DNA of 64,000 nucleotides from Alistipes putredinis. Lineage in GTDB: Bacteria > Bacteroidota > Bacteroidia > Bacteroidales > Rikenellaceae. The notes under the pieces were generated by a model. The model had not been told where the DNA came from. It saw only the letters and a program-made list of their open reading frames with translations, and made no database searches. The stretch is taken from NCBI GenBank assembly GCA_022009915.1, contig CP091730.1, forward strand, positions 1,612,001 through 1,676,000, given 5' to 3'. Of the stretch, positions 21,918-33,214 are shown one piece after another (position 1 is the stretch's first letter; each line of letters starts with the position of its first letter). A program made the position numbers and the translations under genes.

Positions 21918-24442
21918 TCACGGATTGATCCATTTTCCGAGTTTGGAGAGTGCGTCGAAGTCGATATCCGGAGCCGATTTGCCGGATGCAGGACGCGAGA
22001 ATCTCGTACCCGAAGTGATTTTCTGGTCGAAGTAACCGATATTCTGCAAATAGAAGTGTCCGTCGCGAACGCCTCCGTAGAAGTCGGTTCTGAGGCCCTG
22101 CGAGCCGCAGCCGTCTGCCGTTACTCTGGCGCTGAGCACTTCGTGCCATACTCCGTCGGTCGTTCTCATCCACTGGTTGGGGAAATCAACCGAACGAGTA
22201 ACGAATCCGTTGTGCGGGCCGAAATTCTCGGAGAACGAATACGAGCCGGTGTAATACGAAACTATACCCGGACGACGAATTTCGGCGATAAAGCTCCCCA
22301 ACCGAGCTCTTCACTCCAAAAATAGCCGGTGTAGAGAGTGTTGCCGGTCCGCTGTCCGTCCTTAACCTCGGGACGAACGTGGACAAGCGTCGCATAGGTC
22401 TTGCCTGCATCCCAATCGTAATACCTCCAAGTCTGAATACCCGAACCCTCGTGTCCGAACGAGTTGGGCTTGGAATTTTCACCGTGGCGAACCACTTCCG
22501 AATATTTGATATTCTTCGGGTCGTTTTCGTTGTTCCAAACCGAGAAGAGTACGTTTCTGTTCTTGCCTTTCTCATTGGGCTGGATACCCATGTAGAAACC
22601 GCTGCCGCCGGTGGTCATAAAGTAAGCAGCAGGCACGTCCTGACCTACCGGAACGTTGATTTCGTTGTAGAAATACTCAGTATTGCCGCTCGGCTGTATC
22701 CATCCGAGGTGGCACGAAGGTCCGCGTCTGATCCAATGCGCGTCGGATGCCTGAATCTGCTTGGTGGTCACGTAGGTGAGATCCGCAGTCTTGTCGGGAG
22801 AATACTTTATGGCCGCGCCGCCGAGGTACATGTCGGACAGGAACGGATAGTAAGTGGTATTGGTGTATATACCTCTGATATTGACTCTGACATATCCGGG
22901 CTTGTCCACTTTGAATTTGCCTACCGGCCAAGAAGTGAGAGTGCGTCCCGTAACCTGTACGTCGTAAGAAACATCGCCGATGCTTACGGCAACCCGAGCC
23001 GTGTCGGTATCTCTGTTCATGCGGGCTACAAGACCCAAATTGAGGTCTCCCGTGATTTCGGTACGGAAGTAGAAGGAAATCTGTATGTTCTGGCTGTCGT
23101 ATGTCTTACGCCAAGAGGTCGCGCTCTTCATGGCGCCGTAGGTGCCGTCATTTACAGAACCGCCTCCGAATATGGCGCTGGCGCATGCAGGAGCTGCTAC
23201 GGCCGTCGGGTCGAGCGGTGTTACGTAACTGTTGCAGGCGAAAGGAATCTGATGCTGCAAACCGTCCCGCTGCGATATTTCTACCGAATCGATTACGCTG
23301 CCGTCTTTGGCAAGTTTTATATATACCTTACCGCTTCTGGGCGTGTCGGTGATGTTGTCTCCGATTTTGAAAACGTCTTTTTCGACATTCTCAATCCAAT
23401 CTACATCGCTCTGGTAAGCGAGTTCCAACTCGGGGGTTATGCTTATGCCGAAACTCTGTTCGGTACCGTATTCTTTGTCCAGAACGGGAACCGATGCTAT
23501 CGTCAGGGCGTAGCTGGGCTGTTTGAGACTGAGTTTGTAGGTCTGCGTCTCGCCGTTGGTGTTGCAGACGATTTCAAGGAGCGCTTCTCTGGCTTGACGC
23601 GTGAGGTTCTTGGACGAAGTCACGGTAAACTGGCCGTCGCCGACTCTGGAATAGACGTTCTTGCAGGTAAGGAACTGCTCTCCGCCAGTCGGGTAGGATA
23701 CATTGACATCCCATACCGAACTTTTCGACGGAGTGGTCACGTTGAACGTGTAGGTCTGTTCGAAAAGCTCTGCTTCGATATCGCCTTCCTCTCCGGCAGG
23801 GATTTCGAAATCGGGGCTCGATACCGAGAAGACCGGTTCGGGTTTGCCGTCGCCTTTGCTCTGCGTGACAGTAACGATTACCGTATTTCCGGATTCGGAC
23901 TTGACCTCGATATTGGCCTTTCTCTCTTCGGTCGCCTGATTATACAGTATCGACACGTTCAGCTGATTGCCGTCTTTTTCGACAGTGCACCATTCGGCAT
24001 CGCTTTCGGCAGTCCACGAGCCTTTGCAATCGACGGTCAGAGTTCTCTTAGTCGCTTTCTCAGATACTTTTATCGTAGACGGGGTTACTGAGATGTCCAG
24101 CCCCTGCTGACTTACAGGAATCGATACCTGCTTGTTCTTGACAGCCACGACGACGGAACCCTCGCGGGCCGACATCGAATTGTTGGCCTGTATCTTCACC
24201 GTGGAAGTGCCGTTTCCGGCGCCTATCGGCGAGGAGAGCTCTATCCAGTCATACTGGGTGGAGACGATCCACGATTCGTCGGTCTGAATAGTAATCGTTT
24301 TTGTCTCTGCGGCCGGAGAACATTCGATTGTCTCCGGAGTCACTGTCAGCTTGGCTTCGTTCACGTCCCCGTCCTTGTCATCGCAGGACAGAGAGAAACA
24401 GGCAAGCAACAGAGCGAAAATCAATTTCGTAGAGTGTTTCAT
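21918..24442 (-). CDS. BACON-domain surface lipoprotein with DUF5077/DUF3472 C-terminus, one frameshift
   Basis: Large surface lipoprotein of about 840 codons. The lipobox is SLSC at residue 20. Two BACON-type repeats follow, each with a DxSWxV/WCTV strand and a closing VTVTQSK or IPVSQQG; further immunoglobulin-like segments reach residue 400. From about residue 420 the sequence matches the DUF5077/DUF3472 pair: TYYPFLSDMYLGG, YFYNEINVPVGQDVPAAYFM, GFYMGIQPN, VLFSVWN, and FGHEGSGIQTWRYYDW. The frame changes near 22265 and the true end is ALSKLGKWINP. BACON domains are often carbohydrate- or mucin-associated in gut Bacteroidales; the ligand is unknown. A promoter region for it lies near 24470-24520, which is AT-rich. 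Confidence 0.82.
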
Positions 24443-24562
24443 AAGCTTTGTGCATTGGTGTGTGAATAGTTAATTATATCAGTACAAAAATTATCATATT
24501 AAACGGAATTTGCAAAATAAACGGCGCTGCGGAGAATTATTTGTGCCGTTTGGCGGCAAATA

Positions 24563-24594
24563 TTTGTCTTTTTATGTCCCGTTTAGTAGTTTTG
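24563..24594 (+). promoter_or_regulatory. Bacteroidetes-type promoter of the CoA-transferase gene
   Basis: TTTG at 24563-24566 and TAGTTTTG at 24587-24594 are separated by 20 bases; the ATG is 48 bases further on. Confidence 0.65.
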
Positions 24595-24641
24595 TGGAGT
24601 TTTAACCGAAATCAATTCTGCTAACATTTATTCGGAAAAGT

Positions 24642-25956
24642 ATGGCAAATATCAAATTTACTACCCCTGATGAGGCGGTAAAGGTTATCAAAAGCGGCGA
24701 CCATGTGCATTTGAGCAGCGTCGCGAGTGCGCCTCAATGCCTGATTCAGGCGATGTGCAAACGAGGAGCGAACAAAGAACTGGAAAATGTGCACGTACAC
24801 CATCTGCACACGGAAGGCCCCGCACCGTATGCGGCTCCCGAATTCGAGGGCGTATTCCAGTTGGATTCGTTCTTCGTCGGCAGCAATGTACGCAAGGTGA
24901 CACAGAGCGGCTACGCCGACTATATTCCCATTTTCCTCAGCGAAACCCAGCGCCTGTACCGCGACAACGTACTGCCGTGCGACGTGGCGATGATTCAAGT
25001 GTCCACTCCGGACGAACACGGATTCGTGTCTCTCGGAACATCGGTGGATGCGACGCGTGCAGCCGTGGAAAAGGCGAAGACCGTCATCGCGGTCATAAAC
25101 AAATACGTTCCGCGCTCGTTCGGAGATGCCATCATCCCGCTTTCGGACATAGATATTTTCGTCGAGGACGACAGACCTCTCATCGAGGCTCCGTTCGCCG
25201 AGCCTAACGAAACGGAACTGGCCATAGGCAAGCACTGCGCCGAGCTTATCGAGGACGGCGCCTGCCTGCAAATGGGTATAGGAGCCATTCCCAATGCGGT
25301 TCTGGCACAGCTCGGCAACCACAAGGATCTTGGTATCCACACCGAAATGTTCGCCGACGGCGTGCTTCCGCTGGTGGAGAAGGGCGTCATAAACGGACGC
25401 AACAAGGGGAGTGGACAAAGGCATGATGGTGTCCACGTTCCTCATGGGTACGCAAAAGGTTTACAACTTCATCGACAACAACCCGATGGTCAGAATGATG
25501 GACGTGGGCTACACCAACGACCCGTTCATCATCGCGCAAAACCCCAAGACCACGGCCATAAACTCCGCCATTCAGATTGACCTCACCGGACAGGTGAATG
25601 CCGATTCGATAGGCACCAGATTCTGGTCGGGTGTCGGCGGTCAGGTCGATTTCATCTACGGAGCCTCGCGCAGCAAGGGCGGAAAAGCTATCGTCGCCAT
25701 GCCGTCGGTGACCAACAAGGGAGTCAGCAAAATCGCACCGGTTCTAAATGAAGGCGCCGGCGTCGTGACTACGCGTGCACACATGCACTGGTTCGTAACC
25801 GAATACGGTGCGGTCGATTTGTACGGAAAGAGTTTGCAGGAACGTGCCCGTCTGCTAATCAGCGTCGCACATCCCGACCACCGCGAGTCTTTGGACAAGG
25901 CAGCTTTCGAGCGCTTCGGAAGCCATCATACCTATATTAAAATGATTTGCCAATAA
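24642..25956 (+). CDS. Acetyl-CoA hydrolase/CoA-transferase family protein, one frameshift
   Basis: Enzyme of the acetyl-CoA hydrolase/4-hydroxybutyrate CoA-transferase family, expected to move CoA between acetate, butyrate, propionate or succinate in fermentation. The catalytic Glu lies in GIHTEMFADG near residue 230, and the C-terminal CoA-binding part has SGVGGQVDFIYGASRSKGGKAI, here read as SGVGGQVDFIYGASRS plus KGGKAI, and MHWFVTEYGAVDLYGK. A run of four G at 25408 has one G too many; with three the frame continues NKGVDKGMMVSTF. The corrected length of about 437 is normal. It stands alone between two terminators or promoters. Confidence 0.88.
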
Positions 25957-25975
25957 GGGATAGGGTATTGAAAAC

Positions 25976-26009
25976 AAAAAAGCCGGTTTTGAAAAACCGG
26001 CTTTTTGTT
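25976..26009. terminator. Bidirectional terminator after the CoA-transferase gene
   Basis: AAAAAGCCGGTTTT and AAAACCGGCTTTTT form a 14-base stem with a two-base loop between two convergent genes. Confidence 0.9.
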
Positions 26010-26015
26010 TGTTTC

Positions 26016-27403
26016 CTACTCCTGGACACATCGGACGGATAGCCCTCCCGCACGGTAAAGACCGCCCGCGGGATTTATCATGCCTTTCGTAAAATCGAGC
26101 GCTGCTGCCATCCGCCCATCCGACGAGAACGCCGAATCGGACCAGTAGAAGCCGGTCGGGTCGTACCCCAGCGAATCGACATTGGTGTATACGCCGGCGC
26201 TGAAACTGCGTCGGCCGGCGGCCGGGTAGTAAGTGGTAAGACTGCCGTCGTAAAAGAACATCCAGCCGTCCCGATACGTCCCGTACACATTGAACTGCGA
26301 GGCATCTTCGCTCTGCTTGCCGGTTGCGGTAAATCCAGTCCATGCACTCGTAGGCGGAACCCGCCAGCCGTAGGGGCATGGGTCGTAAATACTCTTGGAG
26401 CCGTCAGCACCCCAAAGCGTATTGTCTCGCTCTGCATACAACCAGTCGTAGCCTGACTTTTCGACTCCTGTCAGAAATTTCATAGGGTTGGCTATCGTAT
26501 ATTCTACGGTACCCGTTTTTCTCGGCAGTCTGTTGTATTTCGAATGCCTGCCATTTGTTCAAAGCATCGTAAGTGGACTGGTCGGCATCCGTATGGTAGC
26601 CGCGCGAACCGACGAACGGGTCTTTGCGGCCCCCACTGATAGAGCATGCCGTATGATTTCCATATCTCGTTTACGGATGAAGTGTCGCAGCCGTAGGCAC
26701 CCAGATTCCGGTCCATGAAAACAAGAGAATTGGAATAGGTCTGGGCGGTCGCTTCGGGATTGTAGTCAGCAAACCATATATGCCAACTCCAAAGAATGTT
26801 ATACTGCTCGTCCACAGCGGCTATGACACCATTACCGTAACTGTCGGTTTCGGATGTCGAAAACATGATATAACCGTTGTCGTAGGCTATGTAGTTGATA
26901 AGATTCTTGGCACTCTGCCATACGAGCCGTGCCCCTGCGGGTGCGAGCGTGAGCGAAGCGTCGCCTCCTTTTGCCGTAGCCCTGAATTTGTATCTGGTAT
27001 TTTTATGCGGAGCTATGTAGCAGTTCGCCATGCCGTCCGCACTCAAATCTTCCGCAGCCCGAACCGATACTTTAAGTAAAACGGTTATAGTAGTGTTGCC
27101 GTATGCTTTAAGTTCTACGGTTCCCGATTCGTTATCTTCGGTAACTACGGACGGTGCGGTTATCGTAACGGCGGAAGAGCCTATCACGGCATTCCACCCG
27201 TCGGTGATTTCGGCAATCTCCACTTTGCTTACATGCCTTTTGGAAAATTCGGCATTCTGGCTTTGACCGGCCTCGAATACGTAGGTCTTCTGGTCGAAGA
27301 CGAATACGGATGACGCCTCGTCGTCCTTCTTGCAGGAAACCGCTGCGGCAGCCATAACGAAGACGAGCAAAAGCCTCGAAACGATGTTGTTTATTTTCGA
27401 CAT
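26016..27403 (-). CDS. FISUMP-like surface lipoprotein, two frameshifts
   Basis: The lipobox is AVSC near residue 23, followed by a BACON-like beta domain. From about residue 110 it has MANCYIAPHKNTRYKF, then WSWHIWF and FMDRNLGAYG, typical of the Fibrobacter succinogenes major paralogous domain (FISUMP) proteins of Bacteroidetes. The C-terminus, in other frames, has YDPCPYGWRVPPTSAWTGF, GFYWSDSAFS and ends GGLSVRCVQE, which are standard FISUMP features. Frames change near 26625 (a G run) and 26515 (an A run); removing one base in each restores continuity. Function unknown; probably surface-exposed. The N-terminus faces the CDGSH gene on the other strand. Confidence 0.82.
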
Positions 27404-27513
27404 ACGAATAAAGTTGGTTTTTGGAACTCAATGAAGCGCAAATTTACACAAAAGTTTTTTAATAAAAGGTATAATTCTTGAATGACAAACGACCAAAAAA
27501 ATCCTTTTATATT

Positions 27514-28269
27514 ATGCACGACACAGCAAATACCGAGCCCGCAAAAACGGAGAATGGCAATAAGTTCCATATCAAAATAGCCGAGGGCGGACCCTACCTC
27601 GTATTCGGTCGTCCGCCTCTGGTGCAACAATTCCTGATGCCGAACGGAGAGGGCGAAATCTGGTACTTCCAGCAGGGACGCGAATTTCCGATGGATGGCG
27701 ATCCGACCGCACTGTGCCGCTGCGGAGCTTCGGGACACAAACCCTACTGCGACGGAGCGCACAAGTCTGCCGATTGGGATCCTACGCTGACTGCGAACGA
27801 ATCGGATGCACTTTCGAATGCCGAACTGATTGAAGGCCCCGTGCTGTCCATGTCGGACAACGAAAGTCTCTGCGTTTTCGCACGTTTCTGCGATGCCAAG
27901 GGAAGGGCGTGGAATCTCGTGCAGGATACGGATGACGAGCCGGCCCGCAAGGCCTTGATTCACGAAACGCAGCACTGTCCGAACTCTCGCCTTACGGCTT
28001 GGGACAACCTTACGAAAGAGGCTTGCGAGCCTGAATTGGAGCAGGAAATAGGCCTTATTGAAGACCCGCAGATAAATGCGAGCGGAGGCCTTAGACTCTC
28101 GGGCGGAATGCTCGTAAGAAAAGAGAACGGCATCGCTTATCAGACGCTCAACAGGGTGGTACTCTGCCGGTGCGGACAGTCGTTGAACAAGCCGTATTGC
28201 GACGGAACGCATGCCTCGTTCAAGTTCGACGACGGCCTTGGCGGAGAGCCGGACGGCAAAAAATGGTGA
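27514..28269 (+). CDS. Protein with two CDGSH iron-sulfur motifs
   Basis: Intact protein of about 251 residues. Two CDGSH-type 2Fe-2S sites are visible: CRCGASGHKPYCDGAH near residue 68 and CRCGQSLNKPYCDGTH near 220; each has the three Cys and one His that bind the cluster. Between them is a region of about 140 residues with few features. Duplicate CDGSH proteins of this layout occur in many bacteria, with a presumed electron-transfer or iron-sulfur role that is not settled. The ATG at 27514 gives the start MHDTANTEPAKTENG; an upstream TTG at 27478 is in frame but less likely. Confidence 0.88.
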   Translation: MHDTANTEPAKTENGNKFHIKIAEGGPYLVFGRPPLVQQFLMPNGEGEIWYFQQGREFPMDGDPTALCRCGASGHKPYCDGAHKSADWDPTLTANESDALSNAELIEGPVLSMSDNESLCVFARFCDAKGRAWNLVQDTDDEPARKALIHETQHCPNSRLTAWDNLTKEACEPELEQEIGLIEDPQINASGGLRLSGGMLVRKENGIAYQTLNRVVLCRCGQSLNKPYCDGTHASFKFDDGLGGEPDGKKW

Positions 28270-28332
28270 CAAGATTACGTTTTTGAAAATATTTTAGTAC
28301 TTTTGTGTCCGCCCGAAACGCGCTCCCGATAC

Positions 28333-28418
28333 GCTCGGATGGTGGAATAGGTAGACACGCCGGACTTAAAATCCTGTGGCCAGCAATGGCCGTGCGGGTT
28401 CGATTCCCGCTCCGAGTA
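28333..28418 (+). tRNA. tRNA-Leu (anticodon TAA)
   Basis: An 86-base class II tRNA. Acceptor GCTCGGA pairs with TCCGAGT; the anticodon loop is CTTAAAA; a variable-arm hairpin GGCC/GGCC and the T arm GCGGG-TTCGATT-CCCGC are present. The anticodon stem CCGGA/TCCTG has one C-T mismatch at the second pair. No CCA is encoded. A TACTTTTG box lies just upstream. Confidence 0.93.
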
Positions 28419-28424
28419 CAATGC

Positions 28425-28463
28425 AACCGCAATCATTCAACATCGAGTGATTGCGGTTTTTTT
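28425..28463 (+). terminator. Terminator after tRNA-Leu
   Basis: AACCGCAATCA pairs with TGATTGCGGTT, followed by a T run. Confidence 0.88.
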
Positions 28464-28644
28464 ATGTTGTCATGCCGTATTTTTATGCGTGCCGAGCGGC
28501 ACTTCAACCGGCAGCCGATTCGAATCGTCGATTCTCGTTGCAGCATCTTGGGTGCCTTGCACTATGGACTATCGCAAAATCTCGGATTCTCATGCCCCTG
28601 CCACAGGATATTGCGCCGAACAAAAATGCGACAGAGCACGGAAT

Positions 28645-29680
28645 CTAATCCAATTTCTTTTCGTGCAGCCATTGCGACAAAAGATTCGCCACTTCTACGT
28701 TATTCAAATCCGACATAGGGAAGTGCGTGTTGCCGTGCAGACCTGCTTCCGGCAGGTGAACGACCGTTACGTCGCCGCCCGAATCATTGAGCATTTCCGC
28801 CCACTTGCGCATCAGATGCAGCCTGCGGGTCCATTCGTACAGTTCCGGCCGTTCGTCTGTCTCGGGCAGATTATCCCCGTAATAAATCACGATTGGAATT
28901 TTCGTATACTTCATAAAATCGGACATCGGCACCTCTATCCCCTCCGTTTTATTCGACAAGGTCAGTATCCGTCCTTCTTGCGGCACTTGCCCCTCAGGAA
29001 ACGGGATTCCGCCTCCGGGTTCGTAAGAGACAATCGCCTTGATGTTGTCGGTTTTCAGCAATGTGCGCCAGCCTACCGGACCGCCCCTGCGAATGGGTTA
29101 CGAATATCGCAGGGCCTATTTTGTCGAACAATGCCGCGTAGGCATCGGAATAGACTTCGAAATCCGCCGAACCGATATTGGGCGTCATCTGGCGGAAATA
29201 CTGGTCCAGAGCCTCCTTGCTGCGGCTGAATTGAACTCCATCGAAATATTCGGGCCATATGCCCAACCGGAAACGGTTGAACCAAATCTGCTCGTCGAAA
29301 GCCGGAGCTATCGTCGCCGCTTCCGTGCTTCGCCCTGCATTTCCCCTGCGAGGCTGATCCGCAAGATAGATTGAAAAACCGCGCCTCAGAAAGATATTCT
29401 GGAATCCCTCGCGCCCGTCGGGTGTCGTCTCCCATGTCTTAGAAAAACTGCCCCACGCCGTGGGCGAATACGATTGGGTAGGGTCGTGCATCGACGGGTT
29501 TCTGATAAAAAGACATATGCGTGGTCGCCATGATAGGTACGGCCCAGCGAGTCGGTAAGCACCGTTCCGCCCACGGCGAAACTGCCCTGTTCGGCAATGC
29601 GCATGATACCTCCGTTGCGGGATTCGCATCCGCACAACAAAACGGTTACGGCCATAAATATAATCAGTGTCCTTTTTCAT
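28645..29680 (-). CDS. Alpha/beta-hydrolase lipoprotein (esterase-like), several frameshifts
   Basis: Putative exported esterase of unknown substrate. With one A removed after the ATG, the start reads MKRTLIIFMAVTVLLCGC, a lipoprotein signal. The core has FVTHSQG, the nucleophile elbow with Ser, near residue 210, preceded by IYLADQPRRGNAGRST and NIFLRRGFS. The C-terminal part has IVSYEPGGGIPFPEG, IPIVIYYGDN and a likely catalytic His in LPEAGLHGNTHFP. Frames change near 29510, 29445 and 29080. The start lies about 12 bases after the aldo/keto reductase gene, so both probably form one unit. Confidence 0.8.
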
Positions 29681-29691
29681 AAATAATGCGT

Positions 29692-30877
<1,186 letters not shown>

Positions 30878-31105
30878 ATCATTATGTTTCCGAAGTTTTC
30901 CGGATACGAAAGTATGGCGGAGGTTGCTTTATTTCCGTATCCGTTTTACGGATTGAACAACCAGTTTCACCGGTCGGCGGCACCTGTGGAATAGGTAATC
31001 GAAAACGATGATTCGGATACGGACCGGCCGGAATGTATCCTGTAACTTTGCCTTGTGAAAACCATGATATAGAATAAACCCTATATTTGCAGTAAAAACG
31101 GAATC

Positions 31106-32003
31106 ATGTCCGACATAATGAAAATAGATACAATCCAGCAATACAACGATTACTTCGGGGTAGAAACGCTTCATCCGCTGGTTACTGTCATCGACGGCCG
31201 CGAAGCAGCCCCGTTGCGTTTCGGCCGTAAGTTATATAACGTATACGCCGTATTGCTGAAAGATGCGTCCTGCGGCAATCTCAGATACGGACAGAGCATT
31301 TACGATTACCGGCAGGGGACCGTGCTTTTCATTGCGCCCGGGCAGGTGATGGGTTCCGAGGACGACGGCCAGCTGCACCGGCCAGAGGGCTGGGTATTGG
31401 CATTTCATCCGGAATTCCTGCGCGGAACGCCGCTGACGAATGCCCTCAAAGAGTATTCATATTTTTCGTATAATGCGAACGAGGCTTTGCATCTTTCGAA
31501 GAATGAGCGGAGCATTGTCGTCGAGTGCATGGGGAAAAATACGTGCGGAGTTGCAATACCCGATATACAGGCACAGCAAATCCCTGATTGCGGACAATAT
31601 CAAACTGCTGCTCGACTACTGCATCCGTTTTTACGACCGTCAGTTCATTACCCGCCAGAATGCCAATAACGATATTTTGACCCGTTTCGAAAGTCTGCTG
31701 GACGACTATTTCTCCTCGGACGAACCTGCTGAGCACGGCATGCCTTCCGTGCAATATTGCGCAGACAAACTTCATCTTTCGGCCAACTATTTCAGCGATT
31801 TGCTGAAAAAGGAGACCGGTGCGTCCGCACTGAAACACATACAGCAGAAAATGCTCGAATCGGCCAAGCGGCGCGTATTCGATACCTCGAAGACCATAAG
31901 CGAAATATCTTACGAACTGGGATTTCCGTATCCACAGCATTTCAGCCGCTGGTTCAAAAGAATGACAGGATGCACGCCCAACGAGTACAGAGCTCTCGAT
32001 TAG
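31106..32003 (+). CDS. AraC-family transcriptional regulator, one frameshift
   Basis: Probable activator of the divergent aldo/keto reductase genes. The N-terminal half is a cupin-like sensor: LHPLVTVIDGREAAPLRF, YDYRQGTVLFIAPGQVMG and GWVLAFHPEFLRGT. The C-terminal half has two HTH motifs, ADKLHLSANYFSDLLKKETG and TISEISYELGFPYPQHFSRW, the second being the AraC signature. A run of five A near 31545 has one A too many; with four the frame continues MGKIRAELQYPIYRHS. It is closely related to the AraC gene at 48558-49458, with the same length and many identical stretches. A TATATTTG box is at 31082-31089. Confidence 0.88.
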
Positions 32004-32091
32004 CCTAATCGGATTCCACAAAAAATCGGAGACCTAATTTGCTTTTCATCTACGGAGCGACTATCTTTACAAGATAAAAACACATACTTTC

Positions 32092-32241
32092 TTGAAAAAG
32101 GTTTCACTCTGCGTTTTCGCCGCCGCGCTCGGCCCTTTGTATTTGAAGGGCGAGGTATCTACCCTTAGAATGGATAGAGAAAATCCAAGACAGCTTACCA
32201 AGGCGCCGAGTTACGCATCCGTGCCTTTTTCGAAGCAGTAA
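32092..32241 (+). CDS. Possible 49-codon small protein or gene remnant
   Basis: A TTG-started frame begins KKVSLCVFAAALGPLYL, like the start of an exported protein, then becomes unremarkable and stops at 32241. It may be the 5' end of a decayed gene or chance. Weak terminator-like pairing (AAGGC/GCCTT) occurs at 32200-32230. Confidence 0.2.
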   Translation: MKKVSLCVFAAALGPLYLKGEVSTLRMDRENPRQLTKAPSYASVPFSKQ

Positions 32242-32263
32242 CATTCATTCAAAATACGAATAG

Positions 32264-33202
32264 ATGAAAACGAAGATAGCGATAGTCGGAACCGGCGGAG
32301 TAGGAGGGTTCATAGGGGGATTGCTCGCCCGATTCTATGAGAACTCCGACGAGGTTTCGGTTTATTTCATTTCGAGAGGCAAAGCCCTCGAATCGATTCG
32401 CAAAAACGGAATAGAAATAGAGGCTGACTGCGGACATTTTTTCGCACGGCCGGCCGCCGCAACGGACGACAGTACGCAAATCGGCACGATGGACTACGTG
32501 CTGTTCTGTACCAAAGCATACGACGTAAAGGGAGGAATCACCCAAATCATGCCTTGCATAGGGCCCGACACGGTGATCATTCCGTTTCTCAACGGAGTGG
32601 ACAGCGTCGAGACAATCCGCGGTATGTTGCCCGACAATCAGGTGTGGTACGGATGCGTGTACGTTGTGGCATACATACTTACACCCGGACATATAAAGGA
32701 AAGCACCAATGGTTACCGTTACTATTTCGGACACCCTGACGCAGATAAAGAAAAAGTTCGCATACTGGCTGAAATATTCTCTCGCGCAGATATTTGCGCA
32801 CGTGCATCTGAGAATATCGAAATTCGCGTATGGGACAAATTCGCATTCATATCCACCGTAGCCACCGTCACCTCGTATACGGACAAGACATACGGCGAGA
32901 TTCTGTCCGAACCAGAGTATAGGAGTATGCTTATGAATTTGCTTGCCGAATTCAAGGCAGTGGCGGCCGCCGAAAACAAGCCTCTGTCCGAAGACATCAC
33001 ACATGCTGTCGTGGCGCAAATGGAAAAGATTCCGCCACAAACCACCACTTCGATGCAACGTGATTTCAGGGCTGGACGCAATACGGAACTCGAATCGCTG
33101 ACAGGGTACATAGTCCGCAAGGCCAAAGAGAACGTATTGACTGTACCGACGTATGAAGTAATATACAAGACCTTATCTGAAAAGAACACATCAACTAAAT
33201 AA
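32264..33202 (+). CDS. Ketopantoate reductase family protein
   Basis: NADPH-dependent reductase of the ApbA/PanE family. The frame is intact at 312 residues. The N-terminal Rossmann motif is IAIVGTGGVGGFIGG, followed by FISRG and MDYVLFCTKAYD with the catalytic-region Lys. The C-terminal helical domain has WDKFAFISTVATVTSYT and TTTSMQRDFRAGRNTELESL, the substrate-binding segment. It could make pantoate together with PanB (encoded at 42800-43618), but the family also contains other 2-keto reductases, so I give no symbol. Confidence 0.88.
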   Translation: MKTKIAIVGTGGVGGFIGGLLARFYENSDEVSVYFISRGKALESIRKNGIEIEADCGHFFARPAAATDDSTQIGTMDYVLFCTKAYDVKGGITQIMPCIGPDTVIIPFLNGVDSVETIRGMLPDNQVWYGCVYVVAYILTPGHIKESTNGYRYYFGHPDADKEKVRILAEIFSRADICARASENIEIRVWDKFAFISTVATVTSYTDKTYGEILSEPEYRSMLMNLLAEFKAVAAAENKPLSEDITHAVVAQMEKIPPQTTTSMQRDFRAGRNTELESLTGYIVRKAKENVLTVPTYEVIYKTLSEKNTSTK

Positions 33203-33214
33203 TTAACCGTTTAT

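Noticed and set aside
22379..24091. Long + strand open frame of about 570 codons
   Set aside because: Antisense shadow of the BACON/DUF3472 gene; composition unlike a real protein.
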